DNA of 14,062 bases from Planctomycetaceae bacterium (GCA_016795125.1 JAEUIG010000402.1:1-14062); one strand, 5' to 3'; positions 1 through 7,288 are shown, counted from the first letter of the stretch. The notes: a model not told the origin generated them from the letters alone. A program made the numbers and translations.

Positions 1-1299
1 ACGCTCGGCGGGGCGTATTCCCTGGCGCGCAGCACGATGGGACAGGTGGCGGTGCGCGTCGCCCTGCAATGCAGCGAGGCGGACGCACACCTGATCCTCA
101 GCGAAGAGAACACCGCCGCGCGGCTGCTGACCCGGCCCGGCGAAGCGATCTACAACGACGCCAACGGCCTTGTGGAAGGGAATCATCCGTTCCAGATCGC
201 GTGGCTGCCGGACGAGCAGCGTGAAACGTGGCTGCGGCGACTGCAGTCGCTGGCGGCGGCCCAGGGACGCCGCGACCCGCCGGCCATCGTGTTTGAAGGG
301 AACATTCCGTCCGATCCGGCGCGCAACCTGCCGCTCGTGCAGTTGCTCCAGCAGCCGGCGGGAGACGTCGCCCACGAAGCGCCGAAGGTGTGGCTCGGCG
401 AGGCGGTCGAGATCAAGCCGCCCACGGCGCTCAGCTTTGAGCGGCGCAACGGCGCGAACCTGCTGCTGGTCGGCCAGGACTCCGATGGGGCGCTGGGGAT
501 CATGACGACGGCCGCGCTCACGCTGACCGCGCAAACCGGCGGACAACAGTCGCCCGCCGACGGGAGCGCAGAATCCAGCGAGTACCCGCCGATCGTCGTG
601 CTGGATGGATCGGCGCCTGGTTCGCCGGAGGCGGCGGCGTGGCAGTCGCTGTCGAGGCGGTATGCGGCTGCGATTGGCGTGGTCGGCCCGCGCGACACGG
701 AAACGGCGCTGCGGCGCGTGTCGGACGAACTGCAACGGCGACTGGCCGAACCGGACGGCGTCCACGAGCCGCGTTTCCTGTTCGTGCATCACCTCAGCCG
801 GTTTCGCGAACTTCGCAAGGGGGACGATGACTTCGGGATGTCGTTCGGCGGAGGGGATGCCAAGCCGGCCGACCCGTCGAAGCAGTTTGCCGAAATCCTG
901 GCGAGCGGACCGGTCGTGGGGATGCATACTGTCATCTGGTGCGATTCGGCGAACACGGTGGAGCGCTGGTTCAGCCGGAACTCGCTGCGCGAGCTGGAGA
1001 ATCGCGTGGTGTTCCAGATGAACTCCAGCGATTCGAGCAACCTGGTGGACAGTCCAGCGGCGGCGAAACTGGGTGTGCACCGGGCGCTCCTGTACCGCGA
1101 AGAGACGGGCGTGAGCGAGAAGTTTCGGCCCTATCACGTGCCCGATCGTGGCTGGCTGCCGGCGGCGTCCGGCAGTTCGCCGCCAGCGGTTGAAGAAACC
1201 AGACCGGCGGCGACGGCCGCTACGGCGAATTCGCCGTCCGCGAGCGTGGTTCCGGCGGCCGACGTGGCCAGCGACCTGTCGGAGTTCCGGATTCTGTAA
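1..1299 (+). CDS. FtsK/SpoIIIE-type ATPase, C-terminal part (5' end outside window)
   Basis: The frame is open from base 1, so the gene starts upstream; 432 residues are visible. The first ~80 residues (RSTMGQVAVRVALQCSEAD..., then LLTRPGEAIYND) match the end of an FtsK/SpoIIIE motor domain, the part just before the RPGE(A/M)xY turn. A second ATPase-like module follows. Its P-loop position reads GQDSDGAL (about residues 158-165), without the Lys-Ser/Thr of a working Walker A. A hydrophobic strand ending in Asp (IVVLDG, 198-203) sits where Walker B would be. The last ~45 residues are Ala/Pro-rich and low complexity. Multi-domain FtsK/EccC-like ATPases often carry such degenerate modules, which bind partners or regulate rather than hydrolyse ATP. 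The true motor domain, membrane segments and substrate cannot be judged from this fragment. DNA translocase and type VII-like secretion ATPase both remain possible. The stop is TAA. Confidence 0.8.
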   Translation, partial: TLGGAYSLARSTMGQVAVRVALQCSEADAHLILSEENTAARLLTRPGEAIYNDANGLVEGNHPFQIAWLPDEQRETWLRRLQSLAAAQGRRDPPAIVFEGNIPSDPARNLPLVQLLQQPAGDVAHEAPKVWLGEAVEIKPPTALSFERRNGANLLLVGQDSDGALGIMTTAALTLTAQTGGQQSPADGSAESSEYPPIVVLDGSAPGSPEAAAWQSLSRRYAAAIGVVGPRDTETALRRVSDELQRRLAEPDGVHEPRFLFVHHLSRFRELRKGDDDFGMSFGGGDAKPADPSKQFAEILASGPVVGMHTVIWCDSANTVERWFSRNSLRELENRVVFQMNSSDSSNLVDSPAAAKLGVHRALLYREETGVSEKFRPYHVPDRGWLPAASGSSPPAVEETRPAATAATANSPSASVVPAADVASDLSEFRIL

Positions 1300-1309
1300 C
1301 GGGGAAGTC

Positions 1310-1350
1310 TCACGCCCGGGGCCTGAAAGTTCGCGAAACCGCAGGCGTGA
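1310..1350 (+). terminator. Possible hairpin terminator after the FtsK-like gene
   Basis: TCACGCC (1310-1316) pairs with GGCGTGA (1344-1350), 11 nt after the stop codon. The loop is long (27 nt) and no T-run follows, so this is not a canonical intrinsic terminator. It is the only dyad I noticed in the 158-nt gap before the next gene. Confidence 0.25.
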
Positions 1351-1457
1351 ATTGCGGGTCGTTCTTGAAAGGACTGCGGTGGCGGAGTTAGAATCCGATT
1401 CGTTATCGGGGGCAACCTGCTCTCGCGCTCGTTGAACTTGCAGCTCCGCGAAAGGTT

Positions 1458-2813
1458 ATGTCGCACAAGACGACCGACGTCCGGGTGGTCGAGGCCGCCT
1501 TGTCCATTGAAGAGTGTCCGTTCCGCTCGCCGCTGAAGTTCGGCGGTCGCGTGATGTCAGCCTCGAAGCTGATGAACGTGGAGGTGACGGTCGAATCGCG
1601 GAAGGGTCAGCACGCCGTCGGTTACGGCAGCATGCCCGTCGGCAACATCTGGGCCTGGCCGACCGACGCGATCGAGCCGGCGCAGACCGAGAAGGGGATG
1701 CTCACCTTCGCCGAGCAGGTCGTGCGGCTCACCGACGCCCTCGACGAGTTCGATCACCCGATCGACATCATGTTCACGGTGGAGGGGGAATACGCCCACA
1801 TCGCGAAGTCGCTGTCTGCAAAGCTGGGTTTGAAGGAGTCGATCCCCGCGCTGGCGCAGCTGGTCGCCGCCAGCCCGCTCGACGCCGCTCTGCACGACGC
1901 CTACGGCCGCGTGAACAACGTCAACAGCTACGATGCGCTCTCCAAGAGCTTCATGAACCAGGATCTGTCCGAGTACCTGGACGACCAGTTCGACGGCGAA
2001 TACCTCGACCAGTACACGTCCCGCGTGCTGAAGCCGCGGATGCCGCTGTACCACCTGGTGGGGGCGATCGACCCGCTGACCCCAGCCGATGTCGCGCAGC
2101 CGATCAAGGACAAGCTGCCGGAGTGCCTGGCCGAGTGGATTCCGTACAACGGGCTGACGCACCTGAAGATCAAGCTCAACGGCGACGACCTGGCGTGGGA
2201 CGTCGAACGCGTGCTGGCGATCGACCGGGTGGCGTCGGAAGCGCAGGCCAAACGCGGCTGCACGGAGTGGCACTACTCGGCGGACTTCAACGAGAAGTGC
2301 GGCAACGTGCAGTATGTGCTGGACTTCCTGGCGCAGATCAAGTCGAAGAACCCGGCGGCGTTTGACCGCATCCAGTACATCGAGCAGCCGACGAACCGTG
2401 ACCTCAAGGCGCATCCGGAGAACCGGATGCACGAGGCGGCGAAGATCAAGCCGATCGTGATCGACGAATCGCTGGTTGACTATGAAGCCCTGCAGCTGGC
2501 GCGGGAGCAGGGCTACACGGGCGTGGCGCTCAAGGCGTGCAAGGGGCACACCGAAGCGCTGTTCGCGGCTGCTGCGGCGCAGAAGTTCGGGATGTTCCTG
2601 TGCGTGCAGGACCTGACTTGCCCGGGGTACTCGTTTTTGCACTCGGCGAGCCTGGCGGCCCGCATTCCCGGGGTCGCCGCCATTGAGGGGAACGGGCGGC
2701 AGTTCTGCCCGGCCGCGAACAAGAAGTGGGCGCGCCAGTTCCCGACGATGTTCGACATCAAAGACGGCACCGTCGGCACGTCCGCTCTCGACGGACTCGG
2801 GCTCGGCTTCTGA
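1458..2813 (+). CDS. Enolase-superfamily enzyme (mandelate racemase/muconate lactonizing type)
   Basis: This 451-residue protein has the full catalytic set of the muconate-lactonizing-enzyme branch. The KxK motif is Lys237-x-Lys239 (LKIKLNG). Metal ligands are Asp276 (SADFNE), Glu309 (YIEQPT) and Asp336 (IVIDES). The second acid/base lysine is Lys359 (VALKACKG). An N-terminal capping domain (about 1-150) precedes the barrel. Family members abstract a proton next to a carboxylate, using Mg2+ to hold the enolate. Racemases, epimerases, cycloisomerases, dehydratases and o-succinylbenzoate synthases share this plan, so the substrate cannot be read from the motifs. At 451 residues it is longer than the usual 350-400, with extra sequence around 150-230. 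The ATG at 1458 is preceded only by AAAGG placed too close to be a good ribosome site. The PLKFG segment near residue 26 belongs to the capping domain and supports this early start. No pathway partners lie beside it. Confidence 0.88.
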   Translation: MSHKTTDVRVVEAALSIEECPFRSPLKFGGRVMSASKLMNVEVTVESRKGQHAVGYGSMPVGNIWAWPTDAIEPAQTEKGMLTFAEQVVRLTDALDEFDHPIDIMFTVEGEYAHIAKSLSAKLGLKESIPALAQLVAASPLDAALHDAYGRVNNVNSYDALSKSFMNQDLSEYLDDQFDGEYLDQYTSRVLKPRMPLYHLVGAIDPLTPADVAQPIKDKLPECLAEWIPYNGLTHLKIKLNGDDLAWDVERVLAIDRVASEAQAKRGCTEWHYSADFNEKCGNVQYVLDFLAQIKSKNPAAFDRIQYIEQPTNRDLKAHPENRMHEAAKIKPIVIDESLVDYEALQLAREQGYTGVALKACKGHTEALFAAAAAQKFGMFLCVQDLTCPGYSFLHSASLAARIPGVAAIEGNGRQFCPAANKKWARQFPTMFDIKDGTVGTSALDGLGLGF

Positions 2814-3051
2814 AGCCCGGCGAGCGGCCACGGCATGGCATTCTCGTCGTCGGGTTCCGCCGATTGATCGCACGATCGCCGTCGTGCGTGCTGAGCCAGT
2901 CGCACCGGCGCAGACGCCTGCACCGGCGGCGGAGTTTTCAGTCAATCGCCGCCGGCACTCCGGACGACTTCGATCTGGGGCATGCTGCGCCCGAATTGGG
3001 GGCCGGTGGCTTCGCCAGTGTCATTGGCGCCGAATCGCAGGGCTGAATCCG

Positions 3052-3103
3052 TCGACACCCGGCCCCCCTCCCCGGCCCTCCCTCCGGAACGGGGCGAAGG
3101 GGA
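3052..3103. repeat. GC-rich imperfect hairpin repeat
   Basis: A C-rich arm (CCCCCCTCCCCGG from 3063) can pair imperfectly with a G-rich arm (CGGGGCGAAGGGGA, 3090-3103). It resembles REP-like intergenic repeats I recall from planctomycete genomes; the copy number in this genome is unknown. Confidence 0.4.
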
Positions 3104-3136
3104 TTGCGTCAGGCCCAACGAGCGGCGCGTCTGTCC

Positions 3137-3164
3137 CTGAATCCCGAATCCTGAATCCCGAATC
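3137..3164. repeat. Heptad tandem array (4 x 7 nt, xxxAATC)
   Basis: The 14-nt unit CTGAATCCCGAATC occurs twice in perfect tandem (3137-3150, 3151-3164). Each unit is two 7-nt halves, CTGAATC and CCGAATC. The array stops 8 nt before the GTG start at 3173 and contains the in-frame TGA (3152-3154) that fixes how far upstream that gene could begin. Confidence 0.85.
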
Positions 3165-3172
3165 CTCCCCCA

Positions 3173-5533
3173 GTGGCTGCCGAATCCCCACCGCCGGACA
3201 TCGATTTCGCGCCGCTGGGAGTCTCCGGCGGCCGCGGCGCCAAGACGATCGACATCCTGCAGTTTGCGCTGTCGACGTGGAAGCTGCTCGCCGGCGGACT
3301 GGCGGGCGGACTGCTGCTCGGGTGGCTGGCGTACCAGTACCTGGGGCCGACCTACCAGGCCGACACACGGGTCGAAGTCACGCAGAAGTCGACGGTGAGC
3401 GAGGATGCGGCGAAGCCAAATTTTTCCGGCGAACGCACCGAGCACGTGCACCTGATCAAGAGCGACGCGATCCTCTCGCGCGCGGTCGAAGTGCACGGCC
3501 TCAAGAACCTGCCGGCCTTCGACGGAGCGTCTGATGCCTCGATGGAGATCGCGGACGGGCTGACGGTCAAGCGGTCGGCCGGCGAGGACAGCTCGTTCGT
3601 CAACATCATCGACATCAGCTATCTGCATCCCGATCGCGAAACGGCGCGCGAGGTCGTCACGGCCGTTGTGGCGGCGTATGCCGATTACCTGCGTGATCTG
3701 CAGAACAAGAATTCCGGCGACCTGCTGGCGTCGCTGGAGCGGCGACAGTCGGAACTCGACGAAGAGATCGACTCCCTGCAGGAGGCCTATCACCAGTGGC
3801 GCGACACGTCGCCGTTCTACCTGGCGACCCCGCCGACGGTGACCGTGAACGGCAACGTCGTGCCGGGCAAGAACCCGTACCAGGCCCGGGTGGAGAAGAT
3901 CGGCGAGGACATCGGCAAGAACCAGCTGCGGCAGTCGGAGGTCTCCTCCCGCATCGCGACATTGCAGCAGCTCAGCCAGAACGGCGAGTCGCAGGACGCC
4001 CTCGAGTTCTTCGTCACATACTGGCTGACGGCCGCGCCGAGCGCCGCGGGCGGCGAAGGCGGCGGGGGCGGCGGACAGCTGCTGTCGGAACCGGAGGTCA
4101 AAGCGGACCTCGATCGCCGCTACCTCGAAGTCCACATGATGCTGGATCGGCTGTCGCTGCAGCTGGGAGAGGACCACGTCAACGTGCGCCGGTTGCGCGA
4201 GCAGCTCGCCACGCTGCGGCAGTTTTACGACCAGAAGGGGTTCACGCCGCCGGACGTGGCCACGGGACTCGCCACGGATGCACCGCGCGCCGGGTCAAAG
4301 CGCCGCGATCTCGTGCAGGCGTATATGAAGATCATGCAGCAGGACCTCGTGCATCTCGAGGACCTCGGCTCGCGCTTGCGAACCGAGCTGGCGGAAGCGC
4401 AGAACGAGGCGAAGGAAGCGGCACTGTTCGAGGTGGAGGATCAGCGCCGGAAAGATGAGATCGCGCGGAAGAAGGAACAGTGGCGGACAGTCACGACGGA
4501 GCTGGAGACGTTCGGAGTGCGGAAGGAGCAGGAGGGCTATCGCGTCGAACAGATTGCGCAGGTGCGCGTCGAGAAGTCGATGAAGCGGGCGCTGAAGATT
4601 GTCGGCGCGTGCGGCGCGCTGGGAATCGTGCTGGTGTTCGCGCTGGCCTATCTGCGGGAATGGAGCGACACGCGCCTGAAAACGATGGACGAACTGCGGG
4701 CGAATCTCGACTGCCCGATTCTGGGCGAGGTTCCGCACTTCGCCGGCGCGCCGGCGGGCGCGGACGCGCGGTTCGATTCGCGTCTGTGTTATTACCATCG
4801 CCCGGCGTCACGGGAGGCCGAAGCCTACCGCACCATCCGGGCGGGTCTGCTGCACCTGGGGACTCCAGGGCGCGGGCAGATCCTGCAGATCAGCAGCCCG
4901 GAACCGGGGGACGGCAAGAGCGTGTCGGCGGCCAATCTCGCCCTGGCGATCGCCCAGTCCGGCAAGAAGGTGCTGCTGATCGACGCCGACCTGCGGCGGC
5001 CGACGATTCACGAACTGTGCCGATTGCCGCAGGACATCGGGCTGGCCGACGTTTTGAAGGGTGAGATCGACTGGCAGACGGCCGCCCGCGCGACGCAGAT
5101 CGACGGCCTGTCGGTCATCACGGCGGGCGCGTGCCCCGAGAATCCGGGCGAACTCCTGCTGGGGGCGAAGCTGGCGGAAATCCTGGCGGCCGCACGGAGG
5201 GAATTCGACTTCGTCGTCGTGGATTCGCCGCCGATCCTGGCGGTCAGCGATCCGGCCGTGATCGCGCCGTTGACCGACGGCCTGGTGCTCGTCGTCCGCC
5301 TGCAGAAGAACAAGCGCGGGGCACTGCGTCGCACGCTGGAGACGCTCGCCGCGCACAATGCGCGACTGCTCGGCGTGGCGGCCAATGACGTCGATCCGAC
5401 CCAGGAGACGTACCGGTCGACCGATTACGATGTGTACTACACGTCGGGTCGGCGGGCTGAGGCGGAGAGTGCGAAACCGCAAGCGGGGTTGGTGGAGGCC
5501 GGGGAGCGCTTGCAGGGCGGGGCGCGGGTTTAG
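3173..5533 (+). CDS. Wzc-like polysaccharide chain-length determinant / bacterial tyrosine kinase
   Basis: This 786-residue protein joins a Wzz-type membrane domain to a BY-kinase domain. TM1 is about residues 38-57 and TM2 about 473-494, bracketing a long periplasmic coiled-coil region with a Gly-rich insert (GGEGGGGGG, near 293-301). The cytoplasmic kinase has Walker A EPGDGKS (577-583), Walker A' LLIDADLRRP (601-610) with the usual His613, and Walker B FVVVDSPP (680-687). The tail has a tyrosine cluster (Tyr747, 752, 755, 756), the typical autophosphorylation site. Such proteins control polymer length in Wzy-dependent capsule or exopolysaccharide export, docking on a Wza-type exporter; one is encoded at 9972-11093. 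A stop at 3152 leaves GTG 3173 as the earliest start. There is no clear Shine-Dalgarno and no ATG for over 100 codons, so the exact start is less sure than the gene. Its TAG stop overlaps the smpB stop on the other strand. Confidence 0.93.
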   Translation: MAAESPPPDIDFAPLGVSGGRGAKTIDILQFALSTWKLLAGGLAGGLLLGWLAYQYLGPTYQADTRVEVTQKSTVSEDAAKPNFSGERTEHVHLIKSDAILSRAVEVHGLKNLPAFDGASDASMEIADGLTVKRSAGEDSSFVNIIDISYLHPDRETAREVVTAVVAAYADYLRDLQNKNSGDLLASLERRQSELDEEIDSLQEAYHQWRDTSPFYLATPPTVTVNGNVVPGKNPYQARVEKIGEDIGKNQLRQSEVSSRIATLQQLSQNGESQDALEFFVTYWLTAAPSAAGGEGGGGGGQLLSEPEVKADLDRRYLEVHMMLDRLSLQLGEDHVNVRRLREQLATLRQFYDQKGFTPPDVATGLATDAPRAGSKRRDLVQAYMKIMQQDLVHLEDLGSRLRTELAEAQNEAKEAALFEVEDQRRKDEIARKKEQWRTVTTELETFGVRKEQEGYRVEQIAQVRVEKSMKRALKIVGACGALGIVLVFALAYLREWSDTRLKTMDELRANLDCPILGEVPHFAGAPAGADARFDSRLCYYHRPASREAEAYRTIRAGLLHLGTPGRGQILQISSPEPGDGKSVSAANLALAIAQSGKKVLLIDADLRRPTIHELCRLPQDIGLADVLKGEIDWQTAARATQIDGLSVITAGACPENPGELLLGAKLAEILAAARREFDFVVVDSPPILAVSDPAVIAPLTDGLVLVVRLQKNKRGALRRTLETLAAHNARLLGVAANDVDPTQETYRSTDYDVYYTSGRRAEAESAKPQAGLVEAGERLQGGARV

Positions 5534-6018
5534 CGCTGGGCTTTGCGGAGGGCGGCGCGCATTTCCTTGGCGGCGGATTCTTTTTTCATCCGCTCGCGCT
5601 TGTCGTGCAGCTTGCGGCCCTTGGCGACGGCCACGGTGGCTTTGACCATTCCTCGCTGGGAGAAGTGGATGTCGAGCGGGACGAGCGTGAGTCCCTGATG
5701 CGCCGCGTCCTCGGCGAACTTCCGCAGCTCGCGTTTTCTGAGCAGCAGCTTGCGCGGCCGCCGCGGCTCATGGTTCATGAGATTCGCCTGCGGGTAGGGC
5801 TGGATGTCGCAGCCCAACAGCCACAGCTCTCCGTCCTCGATACGGGCAAACGCCTCTTCGATCGAGATTTTGTGGGCGCGGATGCTCTTCACTTCGCTGC
5901 CGAGCAGTTCCAGGCCGCATTCCAGCGTGTCGAGAATGTCGTAGTCGTGCCGCGCCCGCCGGTTGCGGCAGACCACGCGGTCGTTGAAGTCGTCTTTATC
6001 CGCCGATTGCTTGGCCAT
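5530..6018 (-). CDS. smpB: SsrA-binding protein SmpB
   Basis: The 162-residue protein is a full-length SmpB. It binds tmRNA and brings it to stalled ribosomes for trans-translation. Conserved stretches are NRRARHDY (19-26), GSEVKSIR (40-47), the loop HEPRRPRKLLL (83-93) and the basic C-terminal tail starting KGRKLHDKR (133-141), which becomes helical in the ribosomal mRNA channel. The ATG at 6018 gives the expected family N-terminus (MAKQ...). The gene converges on the kinase gene, and the two stop codons overlap (TAA here at 5532-5530, TAG there at 5531-5533), leaving no room for a separate terminator. I see no tmRNA gene (ssrA) in the window. It belongs to no apparent operon; see the promoter entry at 6022-6039. 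Confidence 0.97.
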   Translation of the reverse strand: MAKQSADKDDFNDRVVCRNRRARHDYDILDTLECGLELLGSEVKSIRAHKISIEEAFARIEDGELWLLGCDIQPYPQANLMNHEPRRPRKLLLRKRELRKFAEDAAHQGLTLVPLDIHFSQRGMVKATVAVAKGRKLHDKRERMKKESAAKEMRAALRKAQR

Positions 6019-6021
6019 GGC

Positions 6022-6039
6022 GAGCGGATTATACCGCTC
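6022..6039 (-). promoter_or_regulatory. Probable smpB -10 box inside a dyad; mRNA may be leaderless
   Basis: Read on the minus strand, a perfect TATAAT (6033-6028) lies in the loop of the dyad GAGCGG/CCGCTC (6022-6027 with 6034-6039). It ends 9 nt before the smpB ATG, so transcription would begin within about 3 nt of the start codon. No good -35 is seen at the expected spacing (CTCGCC at 6056-6051). Confidence 0.5.
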
Positions 6040-6280
6040 TGGCGTCGCACGGCGAGTGGCTGGGGGACTTTGTCATCGCGAGAAATCCGGGAGGAAAGGG
6101 GGGCGACGGGCCACGTCGCCGGAGAAATCATCGCGTTTCGGTCGCAGCGGCTCGGCGGGAGACTCGACCGGCGTTGCACGTTGATTCAGGGGACAGGCAA
6201 TACCCCCTCGGGGGACTGACCTTCCATCATTGTCAGCCGGCGGAATCGCGAGCGAAACAGCGATCCGCAGCGCCAGATTT

Positions 6281-6350
6281 ACCACGGAGGACGCGGAGAC
6301 CACCGAGAAGAACCAGGTGTTGTACGCTTTTTCTCCGTGTGCTCCGTGGT
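6281..6350. repeat. Hairpin repeat of the ACCACGGAG...CTCCGTGGT type
   Basis: ACCACGGAG (6281-6289) is a perfect inverted match to CTCCGTGGT (6342-6350). Inner purine-rich GGACGCGGAG and pyrimidine-rich TTCTCCGTGT continue the pairing imperfectly. It is similar in plan to the element at 7213-7288. Repeats of this look (accacggag.../...ctccgtggt) are common between genes in several high-GC environmental phyla. Confidence 0.75.
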
Positions 6351-6459
6351 CAACTTCCTGCCTGTGCAGAGGCGGGCGCGGACGACAATCGTCAATGGAG
6401 GGAGCACCGCAATTGTTGTGCTTGGCCGCCTCGCCCTCCCGGCGATCGAATTGGATCAT

Positions 6460-6483
6460 CGAAAGTCGATCCTGCGACTTTCG
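6460..6483. promoter_or_regulatory. Perfect 9-bp hairpin upstream of the hydrolase gene
   Basis: CGAAAGTCG (6460-6468) and CGACTTTCG (6475-6483) form a perfect stem with loop ATCCTG. It lies 74 nt before the ATG at 6558. No T-run follows, so an operator or leader hairpin is more likely than a terminator. Its role is unknown. Confidence 0.45.
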
Positions 6484-6557
6484 GTGAGAATTGCAGCACT
6501 ATCGGGAGGTCGCGGCAATTGAAAAGCAGTCGCGCGACGCCTAGCATCGCCATAAAT

Positions 6558-7148
6558 ATGTCCTCGCAGAACACTACCTATATCCGCAGCCGCGAACTTC
6601 TTGCTCGCGACGACAGCCGCGTGCTGCTCGTCGACGTGCAGGGGAAGCTGACGGCCATCATGCCGGGGATCGAGCTGCCGATCGCCAACTGCCGCAAGCT
6701 CCTGCTGGGGGCGCGGATTCTCGGGGTACCGGTGAGTGCGACGGAGCAGTATCCCCGCGGACTGGGGCCAACAGTGCCGGAGTTGGCCGAGCTCGTCGAG
6801 ATGCGGGTCGAGAAGCAGCGGTTCAGCAGTGCCGAATGCTTTTCCTGGGTGACCGAGGACAAGGGAGACCGCGTCAAGGTGGTCGTGATCGGGATAGACG
6901 CGCACGTGTGCATCCAGCAGACGGTGCTCGACCTGCTGGCAGCCGGCTTCAGCGTGTATGTCCCGGCCGACGCCGTCGCCAGCCGGAACCCCGCTGACCG
7001 CGACGTTGCGCTCCAGCGGATGCGCGACTCCGGCGCGACGGTCACCACCACGGAGTCGGTGCTGTTCGAATGGTGCGAGACGGCAGCAGCGCCGGAGTTC
7101 AAGCAGATCAGTGCGTTGATTAAAGGGGCGATGGTCGATGGTCCCTAG
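6558..7148 (+). CDS. Isochorismatase-family hydrolase (ISOC1/2, YcaC-like)
   Basis: This 196-residue protein is a complete cysteine hydrolase of the isochorismatase fold. The catalytic triad is Asp26 (LLVDVQGKL), Lys86 (VEKQRFS) and Cys118 (GIDAHVCIQQT). TEQYPRGLG (62-70) and the ending FKQISALIKG are typical of the ISOC1/ISOC2 subgroup, whose real substrates are mostly unknown, so the family name should not be taken as isochorismate cleavage. I chose ATG 6558 because Asp26 then sits at the usual distance from the N-terminus. Longer in-frame starts back to 6174 would translate the upstream hairpin repeat. The last residues (MVDGP) are read from a GTCGATGG repeat that surrounds the stop codon. 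The aminotransferase gene follows on the same strand after 177 nt of repeats; co-transcription is possible but not shown. Confidence 0.9.
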   Translation: MSSQNTTYIRSRELLARDDSRVLLVDVQGKLTAIMPGIELPIANCRKLLLGARILGVPVSATEQYPRGLGPTVPELAELVEMRVEKQRFSSAECFSWVTEDKGDRVKVVVIGIDAHVCIQQTVLDLLAAGFSVYVPADAVASRNPADRDVALQRMRDSGATVTTTESVLFEWCETAAAPEFKQISALIKGAMVDGP

Positions 7149-7159
7149 TCGATGGACCA
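7134..7159. repeat. GTCGATGG direct repeat and TGGTCC/GGACCA hairpin around a stop codon
   Basis: GTCGATGG occurs at 7134-7141 and 7148-7155. TGGTCC (7139-7144) pairs with GGACCA (7154-7159), placing the hydrolase TAG stop (7146-7148) in the loop. There is no T-run; a weak terminator or 3'-end stabiliser is conceivable. Confidence 0.5.
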
Positions 7160-7212
7160 GGTTTATGGTTGATCGACACCAAGCGTCGAATTCGAAAATC
7201 GAAATCTGAAGA

Positions 7213-7288
7213 TTCACCGCAGAGATCGCTGAGGACGCAGAGAAAAAAGAGTGAGAACCTCTGCGATCTCCGCGCCCTCCGCGGTGAA
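7213..7288. repeat. Hairpin repeat of the TTCACCGC...GCGGTGAA type
   Basis: TTCACCGC (7213-7220) is a perfect inverted match to GCGGTGAA (7281-7288), and GCAGAG (7237-7242) to CTCTGC (7259-7264), with imperfect pairing between. The plan is the same as the element at 6281-6350: purine-rich GAG arm, short A-rich loop, CTC arm. It occupies most of the 177-nt gap before the aminotransferase gene. An ATG at 7251 inside it is in frame with that gene but is not a credible start. Confidence 0.78.

Larger units (their letters stand above)
2814..3172. other. Gene-free repeat mosaic between the enolase-like and kinase genes
   Basis: I see no credible gene in these 359 nt. They contain pieces of several short repeats: a TGGC-TTC-GCCA mini-hairpin near 3007-3017, a GC-rich C-tract/G-tract block (about 3052-3103), and a perfect tandem heptad array (3137-3164) that ends 8 nt before the GTG start of the kinase gene. 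Open frames across it on both strands look like high-GC read-through. A promoter for the kinase gene must be here or upstream, but no convincing -35/-10 pair stands out. Confidence 0.6.
6040..6557. other. Gene-free region with several hairpins, upstream of the hydrolase gene
   Basis: No convincing gene is present. From left to right I see: GGCGAC/GTCGCC (6102-6107 with 6115-6120); a CAGGGGACAGGCA stretch (6187-6199) resembling half of a REP-like repeat, followed by CCCCCTCGGGGG (6203-6214); the GAG/CTC hairpin repeat (6281-6350); and a 9-bp perfect hairpin (6460-6483). In-frame ATGs far upstream of 6558 would only add repeat-derived sequence to the hydrolase. Confidence 0.55.

Noticed and set aside
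1557..4177. Long minus-strand frames antisense to the enolase-like and kinase genes (1557-2945, 2942-4177).
   Set aside because: The plus strand has complete catalytic motifs over the same DNA. The antisense products are low-complexity Arg/Val/Leu-rich shadows.
6073..6459. A 128-codon minus-strand open frame upstream of smpB.
   Set aside because: Its middle is a translation of the GAG/CTC hairpin repeat. It has no domain and no ribosome site that I can see.
6174..6557. N-terminal extension of the isochorismatase-family gene.
   Set aside because: It would translate the hairpin repeat at 6281-6350 and other intergenic pieces. The catalytic Asp is correctly placed from ATG 6558.
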